From contig CAWDAZ010000004.1 in assembly GCA_963800475.1 (NCBI GenBank), forward strand, positions 186,001 through 250,000: DNA of 64,000 nt. Reading direction: 5' to 3'. The notes beneath the pieces were generated by a model, which did no database searches, was not told the origin of the DNA, and was given only the letters and a program-made list of their open reading frames with translations. Below, piece after piece: positions 49,854-59,786 of the stretch. A program made the position numbers and the translations under genes. The DNA comes from Palsa-465 sp963800475. GTDB taxonomy: Bacteria; Actinomycetota; Thermoleophilia; Solirubrobacterales; Solirubrobacteraceae. Position 1 is the first letter of the stretch, and every line of letters starts with the position of its first letter.

Positions 49854-50405
49854 ATGGAAGCTCATGAGGCGCTGGGACGCGTGGAGACGATGCACGGAAG
49901 CCACGCTCACCCGCGCGAGGGACTCGCTTCCGTGGCCGGGGTCGTGGTCGCGGTGCTGGCCGCGTTCTTGGCGGTCGCGACGTTCCTCGCCAACGAGCAG
50001 GTCAAGGACGTGATCACGAAGGAGACGAAGGGCGCCGACCTCAGCGCCCAGTACGAGGTCAACTCCGTCAAGCAGACGATCGACGAGAACGACGCGCTGC
50101 TGCTGAGGACCGTCGGCACGGGCAACCCGAAGGCGCTTGCGCGGGCGGAGAAGCTCGAGACGCTCAGAGCCGCGGAGCTCGCTCCCCGGGACGCCCGGCT
50201 GCAGGCCGCGATCGCCGCCAGCGTGTCCGGACGGTCCGCATCCGATCAGAAGCACCTGCTCTACGAGATCGCGGAGGTCGCGCTCCAGGTCGCGATCGTG
50301 CTCGCCGGCATCTCGATCCTGGTCCGGCGTCGCTGGCTGCTGGCCGGCGGCGGCCTGGTCGGCGTGGCGGGAGTCTGCGTACTGATCGTGGGCCTCGCCT
50401 ACTGA
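49854..50405 (+). CDS. DUF4337 family membrane protein
   Basis: 183 residues. The N-terminal GSHAHPREGLASVAGVVVAV leads into one membrane helix, then FLANEQVKDVITKETKGADL and a charged coil, and two helices near the end (LQVAIVLAGISILV and LLAGGGLVGVAGVCVLIVGL). This order is the DUF4337 layout. Function unknown. AGGAGG 10 nt before the ATG makes the start firm. Divergent from metH. Confidence 0.75.
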   Translation: MEAHEALGRVETMHGSHAHPREGLASVAGVVVAVLAAFLAVATFLANEQVKDVITKETKGADLSAQYEVNSVKQTIDENDALLLRTVGTGNPKALARAEKLETLRAAELAPRDARLQAAIAASVSGRSASDQKHLLYEIAEVALQVAIVLAGISILVRRRWLLAGGGLVGVAGVCVLIVGLAY

Positions 50406-50418
50406 ACACCGGCATCGG

Positions 50419-50424
50419 TACGGT
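50419..50424 (+). promoter_or_regulatory. -10-like TACGGT
   Basis: TACGGT ends 8 nt before ATG 50433 of the S9 peptidase gene. Confidence 0.35.
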
Positions 50425-50432
50425 GAGGCGCG

Positions 50433-52418
50433 ATGCCTGACGACGAACGCACGATCCTCCCGTACGGATCGTGGCCGACGCCGGTCACGTCGGCCGTCGT
50501 CGTGGCCGAGGCCGTAGGCCTTTCGGAATGCCGCGTGGACGGGGACGATGTGATCTGGTCCGAGACGCGTCCCGCCGAGGGCGGCCGGACGGCGCTCGTG
50601 CGACGTGACGCGGACGGCGGGACCACGGAGCTGCTCGACGGCCAGGCGAACGCCCGCACGGCGGTGCACGAGTACGGCGGCGCGGCCTGGTGGGCACGCG
50701 ACGGAGTCGTGTGGTTCGCGTCATGGCGGGACCAGCGGCTGTACCGCCGCGACCCGCAGACCGGCGCCGCCGAGCCGCTGACGCCCGAGCCGGCGTCGCC
50801 GCGCGCCGACCGGTTCGCCGACGGCGACGTGTCGCCGGACGGAACGACGATTGCGTGCGTGCGCGAGCGCCACCCGCCCGACGGGCGCGGCGCGATCGAC
50901 GTCGTCAACGAGATCGTCCGGCTCGACGCGGATCGTCCCTCCACCGCGGAGAAGCTGGTCAGCGGACCGGACTTCGTATCGAGCCCGCGGTGGAGCCCGG
51001 ACGGACGCCGGCTCTGCTGGCTCGAGTGGGATCACCCCAACATGCCGTGGGACGGGACGCGGCTGATCGTGCGCGAGCTCGGGTCGGGCGAGGAGACGCT
51101 GGTGGCCGGCGGCCCCGATGAATCGGTTTCCGAGCCGTGCTGGCGCGCGGACGGCTCGCTGGCGTTCATCAGCGACCGCACCGGGTGGTGGAACCTGTAC
51201 GCGTGGGCCCCCGGCGTCCCGGGCGTCGAGCCGCTGATCGAGCTCGACGGCGAGATCGGGGTGCCGCAGTGGGTGTTCGGGAGCTCCCGTTACGCGCTGC
51301 TCGAGGACGGGCGGATCGTGTTCGCGTACTGCGTGGACGGGATCGACCGTCTCGCGATCCGGCTGTCCGACGGGACGATCCGGGACCTCGAGCTTCAGTT
51401 CTCGCAGGTCCGCGCGGTTCGCGCGTCGGGCGGGTCCTCGGTGGTCCTGATCGCGTCCTCGCCGACCGCCGAGGCGTCGGTGACGCGCCTGGAGCTCGGC
51501 GAGGGAGCGACGATCCACGCGCAGACCACGCTGCGGCCGCCGCGCTCGCTCGACGAGCTCGGCGTCGGCCCCGAGCTGATCTCGACGCCCGAGCCGATCG
51601 ACTTCCCCTCAGCGGACGGGCGCACCTCGCACGCGCTGCTGTATCGCCCCGTCAACCCGTCTTGCGCGGCGCCCGACGGCGAGCTGCCGCCGCTGTACGT
51701 CGCCGTGCACGGCGGCCCGACCAGCGCCGTGCGCCCGGCGCTCGACCTCGACGTGCAGTACTGGACCACCCGCGGCTTCATGGTCGTGGCGGTGAACTAC
51801 GGCGGCTCGACCGGCTACGGGCGCGCGTACCGCGACCTGCTCAAGCGGACGTGGGGGATCGTCGACGTCGAGGACTGCATCGCCGCGGCAAACTGGCTCG
51901 CCGAGCGCGGCGAGGTCGACCCGAACCGGATCTGCATCGCCGGCGGCTCGGCCGGCGGCTTCACGACGCTCGCCTCGCTGGCGCGCAGTGAGACGCCGTT
52001 CGCCGCCGGCGGGGACTACTTCGGCGTCGCGGATCTCGAGGCGCTCGCGACCGACACGCACAAGTTCGAGAGCCGGTATCTCGATGGCCTGGTCGGCTCG
52101 TATCCGGAGCAGCGCGAGGTGTACCGCGAGCGGTCGCCGATCGAGCACGTCGACGAGTTCTCGCGACCGCTGATCGTGTTGCAGGGCCTCGAGGACGAGA
52201 TCGTGCCTCCCAACCAGGCGACGATGATCGTCGAGGCGCTCGAGCGCAAGCGGGTCCCCGTCGCGTACGTCGCCTTCGAGGGCGAGCAGCACGGCTTCCG
52301 CCAGGAGGCGCACGTCCGCCAAGCGCTCGATTCCGAGCTCAGCTTCTACTCACAGGTGCTCGGCTTCGAGCTGCCGGCGGAGGAGGGGATCGAGCCCGTC
52401 GAGGTCGTGCGGGCTTAG
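50433..52418 (+). CDS. S9 family peptidase (prolyl oligopeptidase/acylaminoacyl peptidase-like)
   Basis: 661 residues. Residues 1 to about 390 form a WD/beta-propeller-like part (repeated SPDG motifs such as DVSPDGTTIACVRER and SPRWSPDGRRLCWLEWD). The alpha/beta-hydrolase domain has the nucleophile in CIAGGSAGGFTTL (Ser506), the Asp in LQGLEDEIVPPNQATMI and the His in FEGEQHGFRQ. YGGSTGYGRAYRDLLKRTWG is the S9C mark. No signal peptide, so likely cytoplasmic. It would cut short peptides. Confidence 0.9.
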   Translation: MPDDERTILPYGSWPTPVTSAVVVAEAVGLSECRVDGDDVIWSETRPAEGGRTALVRRDADGGTTELLDGQANARTAVHEYGGAAWWARDGVVWFASWRDQRLYRRDPQTGAAEPLTPEPASPRADRFADGDVSPDGTTIACVRERHPPDGRGAIDVVNEIVRLDADRPSTAEKLVSGPDFVSSPRWSPDGRRLCWLEWDHPNMPWDGTRLIVRELGSGEETLVAGGPDESVSEPCWRADGSLAFISDRTGWWNLYAWAPGVPGVEPLIELDGEIGVPQWVFGSSRYALLEDGRIVFAYCVDGIDRLAIRLSDGTIRDLELQFSQVRAVRASGGSSVVLIASSPTAEASVTRLELGEGATIHAQTTLRPPRSLDELGVGPELISTPEPIDFPSADGRTSHALLYRPVNPSCAAPDGELPPLYVAVHGGPTSAVRPALDLDVQYWTTRGFMVVAVNYGGSTGYGRAYRDLLKRTWGIVDVEDCIAAANWLAERGEVDPNRICIAGGSAGGFTTLASLARSETPFAAGGDYFGVADLEALATDTHKFESRYLDGLVGSYPEQREVYRERSPIEHVDEFSRPLIVLQGLEDEIVPPNQATMIVEALERKRVPVAYVAFEGEQHGFRQEAHVRQALDSELSFYSQVLGFELPAEEGIEPVEVVRA

Positions 52419-53023
52419 CTGCGCGTGGCGGCCGGGTCTCCGCCGGGCAGCACGTCGCACGCCCAGGCGGACCGCTTCCAGTCCGGGATCGGCGTTTCCG
52501 TGCCAGCGCGCGGCACAAACCGCGAGGGCTCGACGAGCGCGAGCCTATGGATGTAGCGAGGGCAGTTCGGGAACACCTGCGTCGCGTTCACCCGAACAAC
52601 GAACTGCGCCCCGGGGTAGGTGTCGTTCAGATCGTCGTGCGCGTCGATACTCGCGATCCCGTTGATGCGCAGGCGGGTCGGGCGCGCCGCGAAGAAATCG
52701 ATGAACAGCATCCCGACGTGCGGGTTGACGAGCACGTTGCCCATCGACAGGTACATCCCATTGCCGTCGTAGTTCGGGAATGCGACGGTCCGGTCGTCAA
52801 CTACCGTGACGAATCCGGGGTCGCCGCCCTTGTACGAGCATTGCGGCCGGCCCTCCTCGTCGGCAGTCGCGAGGAAGAACATCGGCAGCCGCTCGATCAG
52901 CGCCCGGTCGCCCGCGTCGATCACACCGCGCGCGACAAAGCGCTCGTCAAGCCGGTCGGCGAGCCGCCGCGTGTCGAACCGGTCCTGCAGCTCGCGGGAT
53001 CCGGTGCCATAGGTCGAGCTCAT
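52415..53023 (-). CDS. Pyridoxamine 5'-phosphate oxidase-like flavin protein
   Basis: 202 residues. MFFLATADEEGRPQCSYKGG with DPGFVTVVDDRTVAFPNYDG, then MGNVLVNPHVGMLFIDFFAA is the FMN split-barrel pattern of PNPOx-like proteins such as those of the YhbP/PPOX group. Activity could be on flavin or on a nitro/cofactor substrate. ATG 53023 overlaps the nitrilase stop (ATGA); last of a three-gene operon with the cupin and nitrilase. Confidence 0.8.
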   Translation of the reverse strand: MSSTYGTGSRELQDRFDTRRLADRLDERFVARGVIDAGDRALIERLPMFFLATADEEGRPQCSYKGGDPGFVTVVDDRTVAFPNYDGNGMYLSMGNVLVNPHVGMLFIDFFAARPTRLRINGIASIDAHDDLNDTYPGAQFVVRVNATQVFPNCPRYIHRLALVEPSRFVPRAGTETPIPDWKRSAWACDVLPGGDPAATRS

Positions 53024-53943
53024 GCCTTGCTCCGGTCGGCGGTCAGCTGCTCGCCGAGGGCGTCCTCGCGGCTGTAGTGACCGACCGAGTCAAACACGCG
53101 CTTGGCGTGAAGCCCCCGGCGCAGGTCGCAGTCGGCGATCACGATCCCCTCCTCGTCGTAGAGGGGCCCCGCGATCACGTCCCCGGCAGGCGCGACGATC
53201 ATCGCGCCCCCGCGGCCGAACACCTCGTGTCCCTCCGGGAGCGGCACCGGGAAGTCGTCGGGGAACGCGCTCGCTGGGATGAACTGCGGCACCGACACGA
53301 CGTACGCGCCGGACTCGATCGCGATGTGGCGCATCGACGCGAGCCAGCCGTCGCTGTCGTCGGCGGTTGGGGCAACCCAGATCTGCGGCCCGCCGCGGTA
53401 CACGGCATACCGGGCGAGCGGCATCCGGTTCTCCCAGCAGATCAGGCCGCCGACCCGCGCGCCGGCGGCCTGCACCACGCCGAGGTCGTCACCGGCGCCG
53501 ATCCCATGGAACAGGCGCTCGTGAAGGGTCGGCATCAACTTCCGGTGGCGGGCGAGCAGCCCCTCCGGGCCGAGGTAGACGATCGTGTTGTAAAGCGTGC
53601 CCGGACGGCCGGACTCCCGTTCGTTGACCCCGAGCACGCAGAACAGCTCGAGTTCGTGGCAGACCTCGACGATGCGGTCGAGCTGCGGCCCAGGGACGTC
53701 GACCGCGTTCTCCCACAGTCGCTCCCAGAACTGGTTCCAGCCGCCGAAGCCCGACGCGTCGCGCGCCCAGGCGTTCGAGGGATACAGCGGGACGAAGCAC
53801 TCGGGCAGCACCGCGAGCCGGGCCCCCCGTTCGCCGGCCGCGGTCAGGAGACCGATCGCCTTGTCGATCGACGCCTCGGCATCGAGAATCACCGGCGTCG
53901 CCTGGATCGCCGCGACACGGACGGTCGGGAACTCGGTGCTCAC
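53020..53943 (-). CDS. Nitrilase
   Basis: 307 residues. Catalytic Glu48 (LPECFVPLYPSNAW), Lys135 (RHRKLMPTLHERLFHG) and Cys169 (GLICWENRMPLARYA) match true nitrilases (R-CN to acid plus ammonia) more than amidases, including the CWEN motif and GGPQIWVAPTADDSDGW. GTG 53943 overlaps the cupin stop by four bases (GTGA). Regulated, by position, with the divergent TetR gene at 54391. Substrate unknown. Confidence 0.88.
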   Translation of the reverse strand: MSTEFPTVRVAAIQATPVILDAEASIDKAIGLLTAAGERGARLAVLPECFVPLYPSNAWARDASGFGGWNQFWERLWENAVDVPGPQLDRIVEVCHELELFCVLGVNERESGRPGTLYNTIVYLGPEGLLARHRKLMPTLHERLFHGIGAGDDLGVVQAAGARVGGLICWENRMPLARYAVYRGGPQIWVAPTADDSDGWLASMRHIAIESGAYVVSVPQFIPASAFPDDFPVPLPEGHEVFGRGGAMIVAPAGDVIAGPLYDEEGIVIADCDLRRGLHAKRVFDSVGHYSREDALGEQLTADRSKA

Positions 53944-54305
53944 GCCCAGCTCATCGGCTCGTAGCCGCTGGTGGTCGGCGCCGACACGATCAACACCGAG
54001 CACGGCTCGCCCCCGTCGTTGCGGACAGTACGGCGGCGCTGCGGGTCGAGCCGCGCGAACGTCTCGGGCTCGACCGGGTGGTCCTGTCCGTCGATCACCA
54101 GCGTCGGGGAGCCGGAGATCACGTAGAACAGCTCCTCCTGGTCGCGGTCGGTCTCGTCGTGCTCGGGGATCGACTCGCCCGGCGGGATCTCGACCAGGTT
54201 CACCCCGAACGACTCGCACCCGAGTGAGCGCCGCACCAACGTCCAGTTGCCGGTCCGCTCGAGCTCACCCCGGTGCGCGATGACGTAACCGTCTTGCCGC
54301 TGCAT
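53940..54305 (-). CDS. Cupin domain protein (nitrilase operon)
   Basis: 121 residues. Cupin motif 1 is PPGESIPEHDETDRDQEELF, here with one His and several acids, and motif 2 is ARLDPQRRRTVRNDGGEPCS. It may bind metal weakly or not at all. First gene of the operon cupin-nitrilase-PNPOx-like, reading away from a perfect palindrome. ATG 54305. Confidence 0.78.
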   Translation of the reverse strand: MQRQDGYVIAHRGELERTGNWTLVRRSLGCESFGVNLVEIPPGESIPEHDETDRDQEELFYVISGSPTLVIDGQDHPVEPETFARLDPQRRRTVRNDGGEPCSVLIVSAPTTSGYEPMSWA

Positions 54306-54340
54306 CGCCGTTCACCCGTCCTTTCCTCGAAGTGCTGTAG

Positions 54341-54362
54341 TCTTACCTACTAGTAGGTAAGA
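54341..54362. promoter_or_regulatory. Perfect 22-bp palindrome, TetR operator
   Basis: Half-site TCTTACCTACT is followed directly by its exact reverse complement, with no mismatch. It lies between the cupin ATG (54305) and the TetR ATG (54391). Site of this shape with an ACCTACT core is typical of TetR repressors, so the divergent TetR protein very likely binds here and controls both units. Confidence 0.78.
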
Positions 54363-54390
54363 AGTCAAGGCGGCGCACGAGGCACGAACG

Positions 54391-55008
54391 ATGACGACCA
54401 CACCAAGACGAGCACCCGGGGCAGACGGAGCCGCACGGCCCGAGACCGCGGAGCGGATCCTGGACAGCGCCGAGCGGCTCGTTCAGGTGCGCGGCTTCAA
54501 CGCGTTCAGCTACGCGGACGTCGCGGGCGAGCTGGGGATCACGAAGGCGAGCCTCCACTACCACTTCCCCGGGAAGGCGGAGCTGGGCCAGGCGCTGATT
54601 GCCCGTTACTCGGCACGGTTCAACGACGCCCTTGACAAGATCGACCGGAACGGCGCCGGCGCCGCAGCGAAGCTGCGCGCCTACTCCGACCTGTACGGCG
54701 ACGTCCTGCGTGGCGAGCGGATGTGCCTGTGCGGAATGCTCGCGGCCGAGGTCGAGACGCTCCCGGCGCCGATCAGGGACGCGGTCGTCGGATTCTTCGA
54801 CGACAACGAGCGGTGGCTCGCGCGCGTGCTCGACGAGGGCCGCTCGGATCGCAGCCTCGCGTTCGAGGGATCGTCGACCGACACCGCGCGGATGGTCATC
54901 TCGAGCCTCGAAGGCGCGATGCTCGTGGCCCGGCCCTACGGGGAGGAGAAGCGGTTCCAGACCGCGGCGAGCGCGCTGGTCGCAGGGCTTACCGCCGGCA
55001 GGCGCTGA
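54391..55008 (+). CDS. TetR family transcriptional regulator
   Basis: 205 residues. HTH: FNAFSYADVAGELGITKASL with HYHFPGKAELGQALI. The C-terminus (GERMCLCGMLAAEVETLPAP) matches the TetR_C group found in AcrR/YxaF/LmrA relatives. Likely autoregulated through the palindrome at 54341 and repressing the nitrilase operon. Leader about 25 nt. Its stop nearly touches the convergent secreted-protein gene. Confidence 0.87.
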   Translation: MTTTPRRAPGADGAARPETAERILDSAERLVQVRGFNAFSYADVAGELGITKASLHYHFPGKAELGQALIARYSARFNDALDKIDRNGAGAAAKLRAYSDLYGDVLRGERMCLCGMLAAEVETLPAPIRDAVVGFFDDNERWLARVLDEGRSDRSLAFEGSSTDTARMVISSLEGAMLVARPYGEEKRFQTAASALVAGLTAGRR

Positions 55009-55009
55009 G

Positions 55010-56600
55010 TCAGCCGCTGAGCGTGGACGCGCCGCCGTCGGCGTCCATGATCCGGAAGCGCAGCTGAGCGGTCGGGTTGTCCCTGTGCTGCTTGACCTGG
55101 CGCTGGAGCTGCTTGCTCTCGACGAGCGCAACCGGGGCGATCCTCACGACCAGGTTGGCGACCGGCTGGCGGAGTGTGATCGTGAGCGCGCCGCCGCTCA
55201 GCCGGAGCGTGTGCACCCCCGAGACCGTGATCCCCCTGCCGAGCCGCTTGCTCACGAACGACAGCCCGCGCGGCAGCGACACCGTGACGGACTTCACGTT
55301 CGGCGCGTCGGAGCCGCGCGCGACCCGGAAGCTGAGCGCCGGCTTCCCGGCGGCGAGTCCGGTCAGCGATACGCCGGACAGCTTCGGCACCGTCGGGCAC
55401 CCGACGACCGAGATCGGGAACGACACGTTCACCACCTTGCCGTTCTGCCCGGTGTTGGACGCGCGGAGGGTGCCGCCGGGCGGGGAGCAGGTCGCCTCCT
55501 CGGCCGCCTTCGGGCCGCCGAACAGCGTCACCACCAGGCTGGTCTGGGGAACGTCCGGCAGCGTCGGGAAGGTCACGGTGTGCGCGTTCAGGTTCACGTT
55601 GCCCACGAGCGTCAGCGCGACCGGCGGCGGGAACCTCAACGTCAGCGTCGGGGTGAACGGACCCGCGCCGGTCAGGTACGCGAAACCCGTCAGCGGGGTC
55701 GGCTGCAGCGGGCTGGTGGCGACAGCGGTGCCGACCGGCGTGGTCGTGTTCTGGAGCGGCAGCGAGGCGGTGTTGGCGATCACCGCCGGCCACGGGAGCT
55801 CGAGCGTCGTCGAGGCGCCGGCGGCCTCCCCGAGCGCCTGGGTTTGGGTGGTGACGACCTTGACGCCATTGTCGCCCGAGTCCTTGACGAGCGATCCGCT
55901 CACCTGCGGGTTGAACGGGAGCGAGGCGCACCCGGTCGGCGCGAAGTCCGGCGAGGCCTGCGTCGTCTCAGTTCCGTTGGCGTACTGGACCGTCAGCGAC
56001 GAGTGCTGGGTGACGTTGCAGTTGGAGGGCATCCGCGTGAACGGCTTGCCGCCGAGTGTGCCGTTGACGGTCAGCGACATCTTCGTGAGGATCGAGCCCA
56101 GCGGTCCGAGTCCCGAGAGATCCAGCTTCAGCACCGACGCGACGTTCCCCGTGCTGGGGTTCTGGACGAGGGCGATGGCCACGTGGGTCGTCTGATTGGC
56201 CGGCGGGCCGGTCAGCAGGTCGATGCCCGCGGCGTCCGTGGCCGGATTCGGCGGCGGCACGAGGTATGCGGTCAGCCCGAGCCCGACGCCGAGCGACGTG
56301 GAGGCCGAGCCGCTGCCGACCCGGCAGGCCGAGGTGTACTGCACGGTCTTGACGCACGAGGGATTGGCCGCGAGGCTCGCGAGCGCTCCAGGTGCGAGCG
56401 TGATCGTGACCTTGCCCGGCGCTCCCATCGACCCGCTGTCGAGCACCTGAGTGGTCGTGTAGCTCGGGTCGCCGCCGGCCGGGAAGCCGGTCGGTGAGGT
56501 GACCTGAAACGACTGCGCCGCCGAGGCGAGCGCGGGCGCGGCGAGGCTCAGAGCCAGTGCCCCTGCCACCACGGCGAGCTGTCGAGCGATTCCGTTCACC
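55010..56600 (-). CDS. Secreted protein of unknown function
   Basis: About 530 residues. GTG 56600 gives a signal peptide VNGIARQLAVVAGALALSLA with APALASAAQS, cut near ASA-AQ. The mature part is Ser/Thr/Pro/Val-rich, beta-like, with Cys residues and a repeat-like pattern of VTITLAPGAL, TLTLRFPPPVAL and LTITLRQPV. C-terminal third has KSVTVSLPRGLSFVSKRLGR, seen in some actinobacterial surface proteins. No membrane anchor or sorting motif. Convergent with TetR (2 nt gap). Confidence 0.68.
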
Positions 56601-56666
56601 TCTCCAGTAACGCTCCAAGATACATACAACTTTCACAACACACTGCAGTTCCGTTCAGAGCGGAGG

Positions 56667-56672
56667 TACGCT
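56667..56672 (+). promoter_or_regulatory. -10-like TACGCT
   Basis: TACGCT ends 9 nt before ATG 56682. It supports 56682, rather than the in-frame GTG 56746, as the original start of the following gene. Confidence 0.4.
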
Positions 56673-56681
56673 GGGAACGAG

Positions 56682-58755
56682 ATGTCCACCGTGACCGTCG
56701 CGCGCGTGCTGTTCGACGAGGCTCACAGCGAGGCGTGGACGATCCGTGCCGAGACTCGCCAAGGCGATGCAGCCGGCGCACCCGCAGGACTGCTCGTACG
56801 CGAGCGCGGCCGCGGTGCTCGCGGAGCGAGACTTCATCGTCGAGCCCAACGTAGAGCTGCCGCTCAACGCCGGGACCCTCGACGGGGTGGATCTGCTCGT
56901 GATCGCGCATCCCTCGGAGCCCGAATGGGAGCGCACGACGGGTTCGGGGTCGCCACGACTGACGCTGTCTGAGCTCGACGCGGTTGAGGCGTTCGTACGC
57001 GACGGCGGCGGTCTGATCGTGCTCGGCGAGACCGAGCAGCAGAAGTACGGCAACAACCTCAACGAGCTGCTCGCACGGTTCGGGCTGCAGATCGACAACG
57101 ACACCGTCCAGGATTACGAGCACTCGGTGGCCGCCCCGTCGTGGATCCTCGCCGCGCTCGAGGACGGGGGCCGAGGCACGCGGGGCGATCTGCTCGCCGA
57201 CGTGCGGAGCGTGTGCCTGTACCGCGCCGGGACCGTGTCGGCGACCAACGGCGCGCGGATCCTCGCCCGTACGTACGCGTCGGCCTCGTCGCCCGGGGCC
57301 GGGCTGATCGCGACCGCGGAGCCCGGAGCGGGGCGCGTCGTCGCGCTGGCCGACTCGGACCTGTTCGGGGATGACTGCATCGAGCAGCTCGACCACCGCG
57401 CGCTGTGGCTGAACCTCTGCTATTGGGCGTCACGCTCGGAACGGGGCGGGGACCGGCCGGCGGGCGGCCCGGCGGTCCACGACCCGGCGTGGACCGCGCT
57501 GCGCGACGAAACCGACGCGCTCGCACGCCTGCAGGCGCCCGACGGCTCGGTTCCCGAGGCGCAGGACGACGCGCGGCGGTACGTGGGGCGAATCACCGCG
57601 GCGATCGGCGAGCTGAGACCCCGCTTCGAGCACCAGGCCGACTACCTCGACGCGGTCGTCAAAGACCTTCGCGAGTGGGTCGGCGACGGCCTGCGAAGGC
57701 CGGACTTCAGCCGTTCGCTGGACCTGTTCCGGCCCGATCTGCTCCGGGTCGACGGAATCGAGCAGCTCGTGTTCTTCCCGATGTACAAGCAGAACGGCTC
57801 CCGCGACACGTGCTGCGAGGCGCTCGTTATCCGTGTCCCGTGGCCCGATTGGATCGCCGAGCTCGAGCGCACCGGATACGACAACGAGAAGTTCGTGCCG
57901 GTGCAGCTGCTCGACGCGACCGCCGGCTACGACAGCGAGTGCGCGGTGCTGTTCCCCGAGATGGTGTCGATCGGGCCGCCGCCGGCCCGGCCCCCGAATC
58001 ACTTCGGTGCGATCTTCTGCGACCGCGAGGCCGAGCGGCTGCGGCGAATCGGCGGCGCCGCCAGCGACCTGCTGGCGCTGAACCTGCCGCCCGACGCCGC
58101 GCGGATGCTCGCGAGCGCCGAGATCTCCGAGCAGGCGTACATCCTCTGGGACCTGATCCACGACCGCACCCACAGCCACGGCGAGCTGCCGTTCGACCCG
58201 TTCATGATCCGGCAGCGCGCGCCGTACTGGATGTACTCGCTCGAGGAGCTTCGCTGCGACCTGACGGCGTATTGCGAGGCGCTCGTGCTCGAGCAGCGCG
58301 CCGCGGCGCCGATCGCGTTCGCGCGCTACGTCCGCTACGCGATTCTGCTCGACCGCCTGCTGCGCTTCCCGATCACCGGCTCGCGGGTGCGCAACTACGA
58401 CGGACTCGGTGGCCAGCTGCTGTTCGCGTACCTGCACCGGCACGGCTTCCTGGAGTGGGCCGACAACCGCCTGACGATCGAATGGGACAGCGTCGCGGAC
58501 GGCGTCGTGGCGCTCCGCGAGCAGATCGAGCGTCTGTATCGCGCCGGGATCGATCGGACCAAGCTCCAGCACTGGAGCGCCGCGCACGACCTGATCGCGG
58601 AGAGCGTCCCGGCCGCGACGGGCTCGAAGTGGGCCGCCGCCGATCGTGACCTGCCCGAGCTCGCTGACCCGCGGCCGTACGTCGACCTGGTGCTCGACGA
58701 CGAGTTCCCGCTGTCGATCTTCTACAGCTCCCTGAAGGCCAAGCTCGCGTCTTGA
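56682..58755 (+). pseudogene. Large protein of unknown function, with apparent +1/-1 frameshift near 56745
   Basis: ATG 56682 begins MSTVTVARVLFDEAHSEAWT in one frame, then the sequence continues in another frame as LAKAMQPAHPQDCSYASAAA from about 56745 to the stop at 58755 (the open frame alone, from GTG 56746, is 669 residues). Removing one base near 56746 would join them as WTIRPRLAKAM, a coherent protein. Residues about 1-230 look like a DUF4350/GATase-like fold (DLLVIAHPSEPEW, GGGLIVLGETEQ, RVVALADSDLFGDD). The rest (DUF6421-like by recollection) has YILWDLIHDRTHSHGELPFD. May be a real frameshift, a sequencing error, or translation from GTG 56746. Confidence 0.6.
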
Positions 58756-59786
58756 GCGCGCCGCGGCGAGGGTTCGCGTCGGACAACGCGGCCACGATCC
58801 ACCCGGAGGTGATCGCGGCGATCGACCGCGCCAACGTCGGCCACGCGTTCGGGTACGGGCACGATCCACTCACCGAGGCGCTCGGCGAGCGGTTCCGCGC
58901 GCACTTCGGCGAGCGCGCGCGGGCGTTTCCGGTGTGGGGTGGATCCGCGGCCAACGTGCTGTGCCTGCGAGCCGCGTGCCGGCCCTGGCAGGCCGTGATC
59001 TGCGCCGACACCGCGCACTTGAACGTCGACGAGTGCGGGGCGCCCGAGGCGATCGCCGGCGTCAAGCTGCTGCCGGCGGCGACCGGCGACGGGCGGCTCA
59101 CGCCGTCGTTGGTGCGGGCGCGGCTGGAGCGGATCGGCGACGAGCACGCCGTCCAGCCGCGCGTCGTGTCGGTCTCGCAATGCACCGAGCTCGGCACCGT
59201 GTACAGCGTCGACGAGCTCGCCGCGCTCGCCGACTTCGCCCACGGCAACGGCCTCCTGCTGCACGTCGACGGCGCGCGGCTCGCGAACGCCGCCGCCGCG
59301 CTCGACGTCCCGCTGGCGGCGCTGAGCACCGACGTGGGCGTCGACATGCTGTCGTTCGGCGGGACCAAGAACGGGCTGCTCGGGGCCGAGGCGGTCGTGT
59401 TCCCGTCGCCCGAGCTCGCGGAGGGGTTCGAGTACCTGCGCAAGCAGACGCTGCAGCTCGCCTCGAAGATGCGGTTTCTGTCCGCGCAGCTCGCGGCACT
59501 GCTGACCGACGACCTGTGGCTGCGCAATGCCCGCCACGCGAACGCGATGGCGACGCTGCTCGCCGGGCGCGTGGGCGGGCTGCCGGGGGTGAGCGTCACC
59601 CGCCCGGTCCACGCCAACGCGGTGTTCGCGATCCTCGCGCCCGGCGCCGTTGCCGCGCTGCGCGAGCGCTACGACTTCTACGTGTGGGACGAGGCCGCCA
59701 GCGAGGTGCGATGGATGTGCTCGTGGGACACCACGGCGGAGGACGTGGAGGGGTTCGCGGCCGCGGTTGGGGAGGCCGTCGGCTGA
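58752..59786 (+). CDS. ltaE: Threonine aldolase-like PLP enzyme
   Basis: 344 residues, fold type I PLP lyase splitting L-threonine or allo-threonine to glycine and acetaldehyde. The PLP Lys206 is in MLSFGGTKNGLLGAE; the Asp motif is LLHVDGARLANA (171-182). FASDNAATIHPEVIAAIDRA is the family start. TTG 58752 overlaps the stop of the preceding gene (TTGA), so translation may be coupled. Other beta-eliminating lyases with this fold are possible. Confidence 0.87.
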   Translation: MSAPRRGFASDNAATIHPEVIAAIDRANVGHAFGYGHDPLTEALGERFRAHFGERARAFPVWGGSAANVLCLRAACRPWQAVICADTAHLNVDECGAPEAIAGVKLLPAATGDGRLTPSLVRARLERIGDEHAVQPRVVSVSQCTELGTVYSVDELAALADFAHGNGLLLHVDGARLANAAAALDVPLAALSTDVGVDMLSFGGTKNGLLGAEAVVFPSPELAEGFEYLRKQTLQLASKMRFLSAQLAALLTDDLWLRNARHANAMATLLAGRVGGLPGVSVTRPVHANAVFAILAPGAVAALRERYDFYVWDEAASEVRWMCSWDTTAEDVEGFAAAVGEAVG

